DNA of 44,256 nucleotides from Didymodactylos carnosus (GCA_905250885.1 CAJNOQ010000650.1:1-44256); one strand, 5' to 3'; positions 32,386 to 42,217 are shown, numbered from the stretch's first letter. Notes: generated by a model from the sequence alone, not told the origin. Numbers and translations: made by a program.

Positions 32386-33270
32386 TCATTCACACGTACA
32401 AACATAAAAATAACCAAAACAACCACCATGAGAATAACCATGATAATTAGAATAATAAAAACCAGGATGATTATGACCATGATAACCTACATGAGTAGAA
32501 TTAAAATGAGAATTGCAACATGTCGCAGCATGACGACGCTTCCAACCATAATACCAAAAATGATCGCGATAATGCTTCCAGTCAGCATCAGACCAATTCT
32601 CCCAATTACGTATCTTATTCCAACGGATCAGAGAACCATTATAAAACCAATCACCACATTTGGAACAAGCACGACCGGAACAATCAAGTTTGTTCTGAGA
32701 AAATGAAGTTGGGTATCGGTTCTCTAAACGAAAGGTTGATTCTTTTATCATAATTTGGAAAAAAGAAGCGCATTTGCTACTCTTTTCAGTTATTGGAGGC
32801 GCGAAACTATTAAAAGCGTACGCAACAATGCACGTGTGATAGTCGTAAAAATCTGTTTGAAGAATAAGTTCTGGTCCATCTAATTGGAAGTGAAAGAGAA
32901 AAAAAAACGCTGTTGTCAAATCTGTTCGGATATTTAGAGAAAACTGAAAAAAATAAGCGACACAACTCACAACTTTGTGAGGGAAACAGTTTGAGATGTA
33001 TGAATCAGTCGGTCCTGAGAGTTGAAGCAAAGAAAAGTGACCATGATTTCCTCATTTGCCGTTCTTATCTGTGCATAGTGCAACGCTTTAAAGTAATACA
33101 AGAATCCTGAGGTTTTGCGGTCAAGTGATCGCCGACTGACACAGTTATGAGGTTGTGCGAAAGTGTGAGACAGTCCCATTGACCATTTGCTTGGTATGGG
33201 ATGGGATACACGGAAATTGTCGGGCCACTCCGAGTATTTGAACATAAAAAGTTCGTGAAGATTTTCACTT
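32386..33270 (-). CDS. Cys/His/Tyr-rich protein, two exons, function unknown
   Basis: The exon ending at 33100 reads 'SVYPIPYQANGQWDCLTLSH', then 'VGDHLTAKPQDS'. A GT at 33099 and a pyrimidine-rich acceptor (...TTCACTTCCAATTAG, ending 32880) delimit a 220-base intron whose phase matches. The second exon reads 'GPELILQTDFYDYHTC', 'CASFFQIMIKES', then 'CSKCGDWFYNGSLIRW', several Trp-rich segments and a terminal His/Gly/Tyr/Cys-rich tail ('GYHGHNHPGF', 'VCTCE'). The CxxC-WFYNG block and the tail suggest metal binding. The domain is not one I can name. The 5' end is unresolved; the gene may be joined to the RING exon upstream (33456-33845), though no clean splice was found. Confidence 0.5.
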
Positions 33271-33455
33271 TTTTTAAATGGATTGCACTCTGTGTTGACT
33301 TTTATCAGATGCTACTGAAGACAAGATAGCTTCGTTATTCGAAAACTCAAAGTCTGATAATAAAATTGGCTAGGTTTAGATACGAAATCTGCCAAAAAAG
33401 CACAAGTGTGGCATAATGTACTCAGAGAAAACAGAGCAATCGACAACAGAGCCCA

Positions 33456-33845
33456 TCACAACCCAGCGCAAAACATATGTGCTGATGGACAAACTACGTT
33501 ACTATTAGGACACTCTTCGTTTATATGTTCGTTGAATTTGCCCCTCTCCAATCCGGCTTGACCACAAACTTTGCATTTGACTGGAAGCTCATCGAGGATA
33601 TCGGGCAAAGGGCCGTCGGTGATGGAGATCAAATCTTTAGTAGACAGCTGTTGACCGCACGACTTCTTCCGACATGTCGGATTATCTTGGAGCTTCTCCT
33701 GGATACAATGGCGGCAAAATGTGTGTTTTTTAGGTTCGCATTGAGTCAGCACCGGGTCAATAAAAGGGCTTTTGCAAATCGTGCATTTCAAGCTTTTGGG
33801 TATTGACTTCACATTCATATACTCGTATCTGAGTTCAGTTGCCAT
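33456..33845 (-). CDS. RING/TRAF-type zinc-finger protein, first exon or truncated
   Basis: 130 codons from an ATG in good context (CAGATGG). Residues 21-63 form a RING-type finger: Cys21, Cys24, Cys36, His41, Cys44, Cys47, Cys58, Cys63; the final pair is spaced CxxxxC instead of CxxC. Residues 91-112 form a TRAF-type finger (Cys91, Cys94, His107, Cys112). Such proteins act as ubiquitin ligases or signalling adaptors. The frame ends shortly after the second TRAF finger begins ('VVCPSAHMFCAGL'), so the rest is either spliced on (GT at the last codons, GGGTTGTG) or lost. The start motif 'YEYMNVKSIPKSLKC' is what I expect for the bdelloid family. Confidence 0.7.
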   Translation of the reverse strand: MATELRYEYMNVKSIPKSLKCTICKSPFIDPVLTQCEPKKHTFCRHCIQEKLQDNPTCRKKSCGQQLSTKDLISITDGPLPDILDELPVKCKVCGQAGLERGKFNEHINEECPNSNVVCPSAHMFCAGL

Positions 33846-34864
33846 CTGGTTTACTCCAGCTATTATCTAGAAAGAGTGTTGTTGAAAAGTGTGTGATTTT
33901 TCTGTTACAAAACCTTTTAAGGCAATACCTGTGCGATTGAAATGTAAAATTTTATCGAAGCCTTCTTTAAGATATTTCCACTCTGCAATGCTGGATCATA
34001 TGAAATGACGTCTGCAGTTACACTTCTAGTCAAAATGGGTAAAGATCCCTGCATTTTGCCTCATACGCCACAGACATTCGAATGACTCGAAATTGTCGGC
34101 ATACACTACACTCTTTCTCCTTCGATCTATGTGAGCAGATACTGACAAATATGAAAGCATTGGCACCCGATTTTTTAACAATGACTAAAGTTGATCTCAG
34201 TTTCAAGCAAGGAGTTATACGCTGAATTTGAATTTGATTTTGAAGATTTACCTTTTTCTAAGTACTTTGCACAAAAACGTCTCCGTCGTCAAATGAAAAT
34301 CCAAAGGGACTGAATACTTTTTTGCAGGGAAGCAATAATAAGCAATTTTTCTCTCATTCACTTTCTATCCGAGAGGAAAATTCCATTTTTTTTGAAAAAG
34401 AAAAAAGCTGGTGGATACCTGAATGACTTTTTGCAGCTCGATCAACTTTCGAATGAAAAGAAGTGTATATATTTCATGTCATGAGCAACGCTTGGTTGCT
34501 GAGTATTTTTTAATGGCGAATGCCTTGAAAAATTCTTATTCAACACTAATGACTATAGTGTTGACACATAGTGTTCGTTGATTATCCGTTGCCCTTGACG
34601 CTATTTGCCTTACCTTGAGAATGAGTTTTTTCTGTTCTGTCGTATGGCTCTTTCGAAACGGTGAGCAGAAGCTTTTGTATAGGTCGTTGTCAGTGGCGAG
34701 GTTGTGATAGCTCACGTTCAAAACTTGTGGAAAGGGACTGTTCCATCATTGCGAAAGAGTAGTCAAGTTCAACTAGAAAAGCCGACATGCTCTACTTTTT
34801 TTGAGGTGAGGGCAGAGGAGCAATTCCCTCGTCATCTTCAAAAAGGAGAGACAATATCTCCTGT
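33846..34864. other. No supported gene
   Basis: Upstream region of the RING gene; no promoter motif identified. Frames at 34536-34721 and 34704-34901 have no domains. Confidence 0.3.
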
Positions 34865-35163
34865 TCATGTGTCTAGGAGTGGTAGATTAGCATTAAATTA
34901 ATTTCATAAATCTAATACAAGCCTTATTGTTAGTATTATTTAACGCTGATGTTATTTATGTTGCATAACCCCTAGCTACCAATACATTGACTAAGGTCAG
35001 TGGAGCCGTCATGAGTCCACCACTTGTGCTTAAGGTTTTCGTGTGCACAATAGGGATGAATCACGAGAATTAGTATAAGCGTTAACTAATCTTAATAATA
35101 ATGCGGGTATAGATTTATGAAATTTAATGCTAATCTACCGTTTCCTACACGTGTCTACGGCAA
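34865..35163. mobile_element. ~300-bp MITE with ~80-bp inverted repeats
   Basis: GTGGTAGATTAGCATTAAAT at the left (34869-34945) and its inverted partner at the right (35070-35160). Landmarks are TTTCATAAATCTA and TTTAACGCT / AGCGTTAA. The outer bases CATGTGTCTAGG / CACGTGTAGG may be the ends. No coding content. Confidence 0.7.
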
Positions 35164-35494
35164 ATAATACATCCTGAATCAAATGACGGCATGAGGGTGA
35201 GTAATACTAGTTCAAGAAACTATACTGAAGTTAATCGTTCTAACAGTGAAAATGTATTCTGCGGACTAGAAAGGTTATAAAATATTCGATTCATGTTCAA
35301 ACAGTCTTCTGCTCAGTCTTTTGTCATCAGGTCGCCTAATTTGAAAACAGGGTTCTGCCAGGCATTAGAGGTGGATATGCTCTTTCAATCAAAAAAAAAA
35401 AATTCTCTACGATGAAGCGCTGTCGAGAACTCTTGTTTCGACTATTTGCGAAATAGTGCTAAAACATAATTATTGTCGATTAAAAAAAGAATGG
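35164..35494. other. No gene; A-run
   Basis: Contains a 12-base A-run near 35391. The stretch 35403-35494 may be a badly diverged continuation of element B. Confidence 0.3.
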
Positions 35495-36415
35495 GCTCGG
35501 CCATTTTTTGAATAACTTTTGCTAGAAAGCAGCTAGACAGCTCCGATTTTCACCATTCGAAAGAGGAGACTTGAGGACATGTTTCCATAAGCAAAACGTT
35601 GTCAGAAGACTTTTCTAGGAGATCTTTGGAAAACTATGCCGTGGTTACCAATTTTCCAATCGGATTGTATTGATTCTTTTTCAAGAACTGATAGCCCAGG
35701 GTGTTCTCTTCAAGATTAGAGTCGAGCGAGACCTTGATTTTCCGCGGTTCGAGCCTTGTATCGGCTTTCCTACGAGTCCCTGGACTGACACCCGGTGACT
35801 ATTGATAGCCTTGAAAACGGATGGGCTATAGGCAATCGATCATTCTGAGTCTCGTGGTAATACTTGTTTTTAGAAAAAGTTTTAACAATCTACCGAAAAG
35901 CCAGTTTTACGAAAAATAGGGTTTTCAGGCTGTTTTCACCTAATATTAAAAAATTCATAACTAATTCAGAAAATATCAGAACGAGTTCAAAACTTCAGAA
36001 TGTAGAGTATTTAGGTTATTCTATTCGATTTATAGGAGATCTTGAAAGACATTTTACAAATGCCTAAGATTTCCCAAAACGATTTCTGAAAAACCTATTA
36101 ACAAAAATAAGCTTTTGGATTTTTTTAATCTTATAATCACGTTGAGCAGACAAAATTAATCATATCCTGAGATTTTGAACTCCTTCTGATATTTTCTGAG
36201 TTAGTTATGAATTTTTTGATATTAGGTGAAAACAGCCTGAAAATCCTATTTTTCGTAAAACTGGCTTTTCGGTAGATTTTTAAAACCTTTTCTTTTTTTA
36301 AAACCTTATTTTTAAAAACAAATATTGCCACAAGACTCAGCATGATCGATTGCCTATAGTCCATCCGTTTTCAAGGCTACCAGTAGTCACCCGGTGACTA
36401 TTGGTAGATATTTTT
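35495..36415. mobile_element. Foldback element B, copy 2 (inverted relative to copy 1)
   Basis: 35495-35785 is an inverted, diverged copy of the tail of copy 1 (26340-26640). It is followed by a palindrome with arms 35788-36010 and 36150-36410. Landmarks: CACCCGGTGACTATTG; CCTTGAAAACGG; AAAAGCCAGTTTTACG; TTCATAACTAATTCAGAAAA. This copy keeps both palindrome arms and shows the full structure: one-sided tail plus long palindrome. Confidence 0.8.
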
Positions 36416-36556
36416 GAAAAAAGAGAAAGAATTAAAATAAGTGCGGTCAATTCTAAGACTTAGAGAGGCAAACCGTTCTAAATAAAGATAAGAAACAGCA
36501 AAAATCAAGCTGCACAGAAAGAAAGCGCAAAATCTAAGAGATTCGCCTGTGGACCG
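36416..36556. other. No gene seen
   Basis: Short AT-rich spacer between element B copy 2 and the dispersed repeat. Confidence 0.3.
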
Positions 36557-36965
36557 TGTTAAAAGATCTCAAAATAAATGCACTAACGTGAGAAATGCAT
36601 CAAATGGTTGATTATCGTCTCTATACCTCGGTGTAATATCGCTTTGTTGTTGGTGACTTACAGGATGTAGCGAAGATCAGTTCGGTCCTGTTTGACACAT
36701 AGAGGATAGCGGCATAGTTCCAGAGAACCTCATTCACAGGATGCTAGATTAGCTCTCGGCTGTAGCAACGAACTGTTCATAGCGTTAGTATTTCTCGGAT
36801 ACACATCCTCTGTAAGTACAAGCGTGATGTTTCATCACATACAGCAAACGTTTCCTTACGGTAAAACCCATAGACGAGCAATACGATATCATTCTATCTC
36901 ACGTATATGTTGAGATCTAATTCCAGTCTCATGGCAAATCAGAATTGAAAAATATAGGTGAATAC
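36557..36965 (+). repeat. Dispersed repeat, copy 2
   Basis: Diverged direct copy of 20285-20700, with the same order of landmarks from AAGATCTCAAAATAAA to CCTTACGGTAAAACCCA. As with copy 1, a hairpin of the same design follows (37153-37193). Confidence 0.75.
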
Positions 36966-37140
36966 CGTTAGATCAACAGTTGGTAATAACCTTGAAGCGT
37001 TTACTTTCTAATTTGATTTTCCAAAATACCTTCTGACTTAACCATACTTCAAAAAAGCCATTTAGTTCAATTTTGTAACAACAGAAAAGGCGAAAGGACT
37101 TTTTCACTTTCCACTAGATATACTGTTCTGAAATATCCGT

Positions 37141-38071
37141 GTACTTGTTATATGCATCATGTTCCGAAGAGTAACCCGGTAAAACATGGTGCACTTAAGT
37201 GCCAAATTGGACGCTGACAAAGTCTCCTGAAATGCAAACCTCTGATATTAGTTTTTTTCTATTAGAGTTTTTTCTATCTTTTGCTCGTTTGACAGTTTTT
37301 CAGAAACAGAAATTGTCTACAGTGTTTTTAGAGGAGTGCGTCCTTCGCATCGCTGCTTCCAAGATTTTAATCTCTCCAAAGTCATCTCCGATCGAAAATA
37401 GCTTCTTCAGATCATTTCAGACCCCAATGTATACAGTGTTCTTTTCTTGCTTGGAATATCAACCAGTCTTGTGATAAAGCGGCCTCAAGTATACCAGTTT
37501 TTCTTCTTTGCTACATGTACATTCAACATTATTTACGATAAATCGCAGTAAAATCACAAAACAGAAAGATCAGCATCAGAAAAAAACTAATATCTATAAG
37601 CGGTGTCCCTGCACTCACCTATATATGTCGATATATATCAAGGATTTTTATATTTCTGCTTGATTTTAATAGTATAAATTAGGAACTGTACGACAAAATG
37701 TGTCTACTGTACGCGTGGAAAAAAACAATAACGAATATCCTTTAATCTGACGCACTAAATATATATATGACGAAAAAGGAAAAAAGAAAAATGAAAACAA
37801 TCTAAATATGGACGAAAACTTCTTGAATATAAAGAAAGGAAAAAAATGTACTGAAACATCTCTAGATGTATATGATATAACAACGAAAAAAGAAAAAAGG
37901 AAAAATGGAAGGCCTCGATTTAGAACTATTCAAACGGTATGTGTAAGGCTCTAGCCTGTAACAATATCAGAGGTTTGCATTTCAGGAGACTTTGTCGGCG
38001 TCCAATTTGGCACTTAAGTGCACCATGTTTTACCGGGTTACTCTTCGGAACATGATGCACATAACAAGTAA
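37141..38071. mobile_element. Inverted-repeat element, ~105-bp arms containing the covarying hairpin
   Basis: Left arm 37141-37245 and right arm 37965-38071 are nearly exact inverted copies (CTTAAGTGCCAAATTGGACG, CTCCTGAAATGCAAACCTCT). Each arm contains the hairpin motif (CATGTTCCGAAGAGTAACCC onward). The interior is partly purine-rich (GAAAAAAGGAAAA, 37770-37905) and has no supported gene. Confidence 0.8.
37153..37193. repeat. Covarying hairpin motif, copy 3
   Basis: TGCATCATGTT pairs with AACATGGTGCA (11 bp with one G-T pair); the inner stem CCG/CGG encloses AAGAGTAACC; the 3' side has an unpaired TAA. An inverted fourth copy lies at about 38008-38060 in the other arm of the element. Confidence 0.7.
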
Positions 38072-38092
38072 ATCGGATATAGAATAACCTAC

Positions 38093-38280
38093 ATAGCAAA
38101 TCAGACAAATTATTTTTCGTCCGGTTTCGAAGGAAACCGTATACATAATCTGGTCGGTTTTTGCACATAGATTCCGAATCCGGCATCAATTTTTTGGTGT
38201 CTAGTCTAGTTTTCGAAAAATAGACGAAAAACTGGTTTTACGTGGGAACTAACGCCTTTTATTACTTTCTCTCTTTTTTT
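38093..38280 (+). repeat. Direct repeat D, copy 1
   Basis: About 180 bases repeated at 38682-38860 with roughly four of five positions alike: CAAATTATTTTTCGTCCGGT, GTATACAT.TTCTGGTC-type middle, TGCACNTAGATTCC, GAAAAACTGGTTTT. Read on the minus strand both copies give a similar short peptide ('YVYGFLRNRTKNNL' and 'YVYYFLLNRTKNNL'), but there is no sign of a real gene. Confidence 0.7.
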
Positions 38281-38681
38281 TTCGTTCTGAATATATATGT
38301 TTTTCTTCCCATTTTCTCTTTTTCTATTTTATCGTGTGAACGAACAGAAAGACAAAAAGAATATCCATCTAAGCTTGTATCAAGCACTGCTGTTACTTCA
38401 GTTCAGTATACTTGTTCAAAATAGAGCAGATATAAAATATCAATTATATTAAATCCGAGAGAAAAAAGCAAGACTGCTACTAAGAAACGCAGAAATCATT
38501 TGTATGCTCTCGCGGGGCACAAAAAGTAGATTGTTAACTCCTTTTCGTAGTAGACAACGTCGTTACATCAGCGGCTTGAACAGAAGGAAAATCTGAACAG
38601 AATCGCCTGATTTTTAGATGTCAAGACGCTAGCCTGGTCCAATTTACACAAACGCGTTTTAAAAGTAACTGATTCTTAGTA
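38281..38681. other. No gene seen
   Basis: Spacer between the two copies of direct repeat D; a T-rich run near 38270-38282. Confidence 0.3.
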
Positions 38682-38860
38682 AGAATCAGGCAAATTATTT
38701 TTCGTCCGGTTTAGAAGAAAATAGTATACATATTCTGGTCCGTTCTTGCACGTAGATTCCAAATCTGCGGTCCGTTTTTTGGTGCAAAGTCTACTTTTCG
38801 AGAGATGAGTGAAAAACTGGTTTTGCGTGGAAATCACTGCTTTTTCTCCACTTTTCCCAT
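38682..38860 (+). repeat. Direct repeat D, copy 2
   Basis: Second copy of the repeat at 38093-38280. A small hairpin (TGATTCTTAGTAAGAATCA) marks its left edge at about 38669-38687. Confidence 0.7.
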
Positions 38861-39165
38861 ACTTTGTATTTGTGCCATTATGTGTGTGAAAACGATATGT
38901 TTGATTTTGACCGTATACACACGAAGTATAAATGTGCTTTTCCATGCTTATTAAAAAATGGCATGATTTTACATGATCAAAACTCTGCGCATTACTAAGG
39001 TCATCTACGACTACATCTTTTATTCAGTAGGTCTTTATATTGATTAGGAAGCATGCCACAATTTAAATTCTAATTTAAATTCTAATTTATTTTATTTTGT
39101 ATAATTTCGGTTTCTTTGATTGTATTGTTGATACATACATCGGCATATATAGATAAACAGAAAAA

Positions 39166-39653
39166 CTAAAATTTAGATAATTCCAAAGCAACTTTGGATT
39201 CCACTTGTTCATCAAAACAACCACACCGTTCATCGTGATCTTTCTCTTCTTCTCTTCCAGCATGTTCTCCATTGCTATTCTTCTCGTTAGGAGACTTTTT
39301 CTTGCTATTACACTACCTGCAGTAGCACCAGCTGCAACACCCACGCCCATCGAAGTTGATGCAGCCACAGCTACAGTAGCTGCAGCAGACTGACATAAAG
39401 CAAAACCACCATCAGATATCGTCGTTGCTGTTTGCATAGATGCTGCAAGACTACCAGCTGTTACACCGCCTGATGTAAATCCTACTGCACCTAAAACAGG
39501 CACTATGCCGAATGAAGCTACTGCGCCAGTCGCTCCACCAATAACACATGCTTTTGTGACTGTAGAAGTCTCTTTCCACTTCTCTTCAGCAGGATTTGCA
39601 GTATTTTTAATCACATTTCCAACCTTTTCCGCTTGATTGACTACTGTATCTTA
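39166..39653 (-). CDS. ISG12/IFI27-like small membrane protein, disrupted
   Basis: The core 'VLGAVGFTSGGVTAGSLAAS' and 'GVGVAAGATAGSVIARK' are the glycine/alanine-rich transmembrane region of the IFI6/IFI27 (ISG12) family, which in animals acts at mitochondria, ER or nuclear envelope in stress and apoptosis. Two breaks are visible. The same frame continues upstream of the ATG at 39614 with sensible sequence ('DTVVNQAEKVGNVIKN') up to an in-frame TAA at 39651-39653. After 'SVIARK', at the five-T run 39296-39300, a shift of one base gives a hydrophilic tail ending at 39166 ('DERCGCFDEQVESKVALELS'), which looks more natural than the present frame (stop at 39087). Two AATAAA signals follow at 39096-39086. 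A one-base homopolymer error is possible. Confidence 0.75.
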
Positions 39654-40028
39654 CAGATCTTTTGCTATCTCGACGAAGTTTCATCGTTTCTCTTCGTGCG
39701 TTGAGGATGATGCCATTCAGCAAGTATATAGAAATATGTAATATATGCCCAGGTCGATTTTCGCGCGAAAGTCGCAGTACGACTCGCGCTAAAAAGTCGC
39801 GGCACGAACGCGTTACGTGATCGCTATAGGACTCGCGAAATAAGACTCGTTATAAAGTCCTGTTATACAAACAGTTATAGGCATTAGAAACCTTCACAGT
39901 AGTGTGTTACATTCTGTATTTTTTATGAAACAAAATTATATTAGACGTGCTAAACCGCACAAAACGTCATTCTTCTTCGAATATGTTTTATAATTGTTAG
40001 CTCAGAGTGCTATACCAGAAAAATTAGA
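39654..40028. other. Upstream region of the transposase; GTCGCG-rich cluster
   Basis: At 39755-39860 GCGCGAAAGTCGC, ACTCGCG, AAAAAGTCGCGG and ACTCGCGAAATAAGACTCG stand out from the AT-rich background. Probably the subterminal repeat region of the transposon whose transposase starts at 40029. No matching right end is seen after 42217. Confidence 0.5.
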
Positions 40029-42217
40029 ATGCCATTCAATAGTGCTCGTTGTGGTTTGTGTGAAAAAGATCTACGAAAAGAGAAGAAGCGTCACTTGAAA
40101 AACACGCCGGATATGTTCGATTACGTCAACGATTTGTATCTAAAACTCTACGGATATAATATTGATGATGAGACTGCACTATGTACAGCTTGTTACATGA
40201 GACACAGCAGAAGCGTTAAAAGTGGTGCAAGTACAGATGATTCAAATATAGAGATGGACACTGAAACGAGAGAAAATGAAACTGTAACTATTTCTTCCGT
40301 CGGATTGCAAGCCACTTCGTCCAGTTCAGATGCCAAAACAACGGAATGCTCTCTTTTAACTGAAGACACAATTAAGTTGCCGATTGCATTTCCTGGTTTC
40401 TCAAAGAAATATTGTTTGGTATGCCATCAAACTTTGGATGACGGAACACCTTCTACAAAAATGAGTGACGAAATTCGAATCAATACATTTATTTATCACT
40501 CGGTTTATTTTAAAGACGGCTCACGCTCCTGTCTTCGCCATATCGAAGGCGATCACTTAAATGAAGCAGCTGTCAAAATCCTTCAAAAATATCATTCTGC
40601 CACGGCTGAAAATACTGCAAACGGCGAACATATCTCTCTCTTAATCAAAGAACTTCAATCACATTTGGAACAGATAAAACCACAGTCTTTGTTTAAACCA
40701 CGTACTATTTTGAATTTTGATGCCGCCTTTCTCTATAGTGATGAAGACTATGGCTGTTTAACTGGTATCGATAAAGAACAATTTAATAGTTTAACCGAAA
40801 TCGTACGAATGAGAAACACGGAAAATCGATCGATTCGAATGGCAATTGGCTGTCTGCTTACAAAATTGAGAACCGGACTAAGTAATCAAGTGTTGGCAAC
40901 ACTTTTTGCATATAGCGATAGACGCGTCGTTGGCAAAATTAATCATAGTGCATACGATGCCTTGCTACGCGATTTTGTGCCTCAATACTTAGGCTTTCAT
41001 CATATAACCAGAGAAGAAATTTTGAAAAAACACACTACTCCACTAGCTAGTGCTTTGTTAACCGATGGTGACGGAGTGGTAATTATTCTCGATGAAACGT
41101 ATATTTATACCGAAAAGCCAGGTAATAATATCTTGCAAAGACGTCTCTTCTCGTTGCACAAAGGTCGTAGTCTTATCAAACCGATGATTATTGTAGCATC
41201 GGATGGCTACATAATCAGTTCTATTGGCAGCTATTTGGCTGATTATTAGACTTGTTCAGAAATAATGTCAAGATCGAGGATGATTTAAATATGTATTCGT
41301 AAAACTTATTAAAGTCAGTAATGCCCCAAACTTGAGCAGCTAAATGTGTTGATGCTATTCCTGGAAAGGCTCGTTACAATAACGACGCCAATATAACTCG
41401 TCATATACTAGACACAAATTAAGAAAATATTCTTGATTGGTTACAAAAAAAAGATACATTTGTTGTCGATCGCGGGTTTCGCGATGTTCTACCTCAGATA
41501 AAAGCATTTGGCTACAATGTCTATATGCCATTGTTCTTACCGAAAAATCAAAAACAGTTTACGACTTCTGAAGCTAATTCAAATCGTTTTGTAACTAAAG
41601 TACGCTTCGTAATAGAGTGTGTCAATGGAAGAATTAAACAGTGGAGATTCTTTAACAAAGTAGTATCTAATTCCAGTCTTCCATTTGCTCACGGATATTT
41701 TTCGATAGTCTGTAGTTTAATCAACGCATTTCGTCCTCCGTTCGTTCAAGATACTTCTGCTCATGAAGAAATAGCTCGTGAAATGCAAAAAAAGAGAGAT
41801 GAGAAGAATAAACTATTGTCAAAGCTGAATGACAAGGAGTTTATGAAAGCTAAAAAATGGACATCGTTAAAAGCCAGGGATGCAGCCGTCGATTTTCCTA
41901 AGTTTTCAAAAGAAGAGTTAGAAAAACTAACCTACGGTGTTTTTCAAGTGAAAATGGCAAAAAGCTATGCCGTGGAACACGTCAGTGACGATGGTGAATA
42001 TGCAATTCAAGTATCAACCGATACTAAAAATCTCTTAAAAGTGAATATTCAGTCAAAACATAGTAATAGGAAAAATTATGACATTTTAGTAAGGTATACG
42101 AAAGACTCTGTGACTGATTGGTGCTGCAAATGTCCTAATAGGGCTCGTACAATAGGCTGCTGCAGTCATGTAGCTAGTATAATATGGTATCTTTCACTGG
42201 CCGGAACACTATCTTAA
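40029..42217 (+). pseudogene. DDE_Tnp_4-type transposase with C-terminal SWIM finger, interrupted
   Basis: The first part (40029-41249, 406 codons) has Cys pairs that look like zinc fingers ('CGLCEKDL', 'CTACYMRH', 'CLVCHQTL'), a helical DNA-binding region ('TKLRTGLSNQVLATLFAYSD') and the first catalytic Asp ('VIILDETYIYTEK'). The frame stops at 41249. About 130 bases with several stops follow, and the family sense resumes in another frame at about 41378 ('NNDANITRHILD'), with a further TAA at 41420-41422. The second Asp is in 'FVVDRGFRD' (about 41461-41487); the Glu lies in 'FVIECVNGRIKQW'. The end carries a SWIM finger CxCx(n)CxH ('CKCPNRARTIGCCSH'). DDE_4 proteins belong to the PIF/Harbinger-ISL2EU group; exact family uncertain. 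Confidence 0.85.

Noticed and set aside
32386..32706. Plus-strand open frame rich in Ile/Thr/Met
   Set aside because: It is the shadow of the minus-strand His/Tyr/Gly-rich exon, whose composition, splice site and polyadenylation signal are more convincing.
33525..33806. Plus-strand open frame opposite the RING exon
   Set aside because: The minus-strand frame has ordered Cys/His fingers; the plus-strand one has no domain.
38676..38945. Minus-strand open frame over direct repeat D as a gene
   Set aside because: Similarity to the first copy is equally strong at the DNA level and frames are open only briefly; no start or domain.
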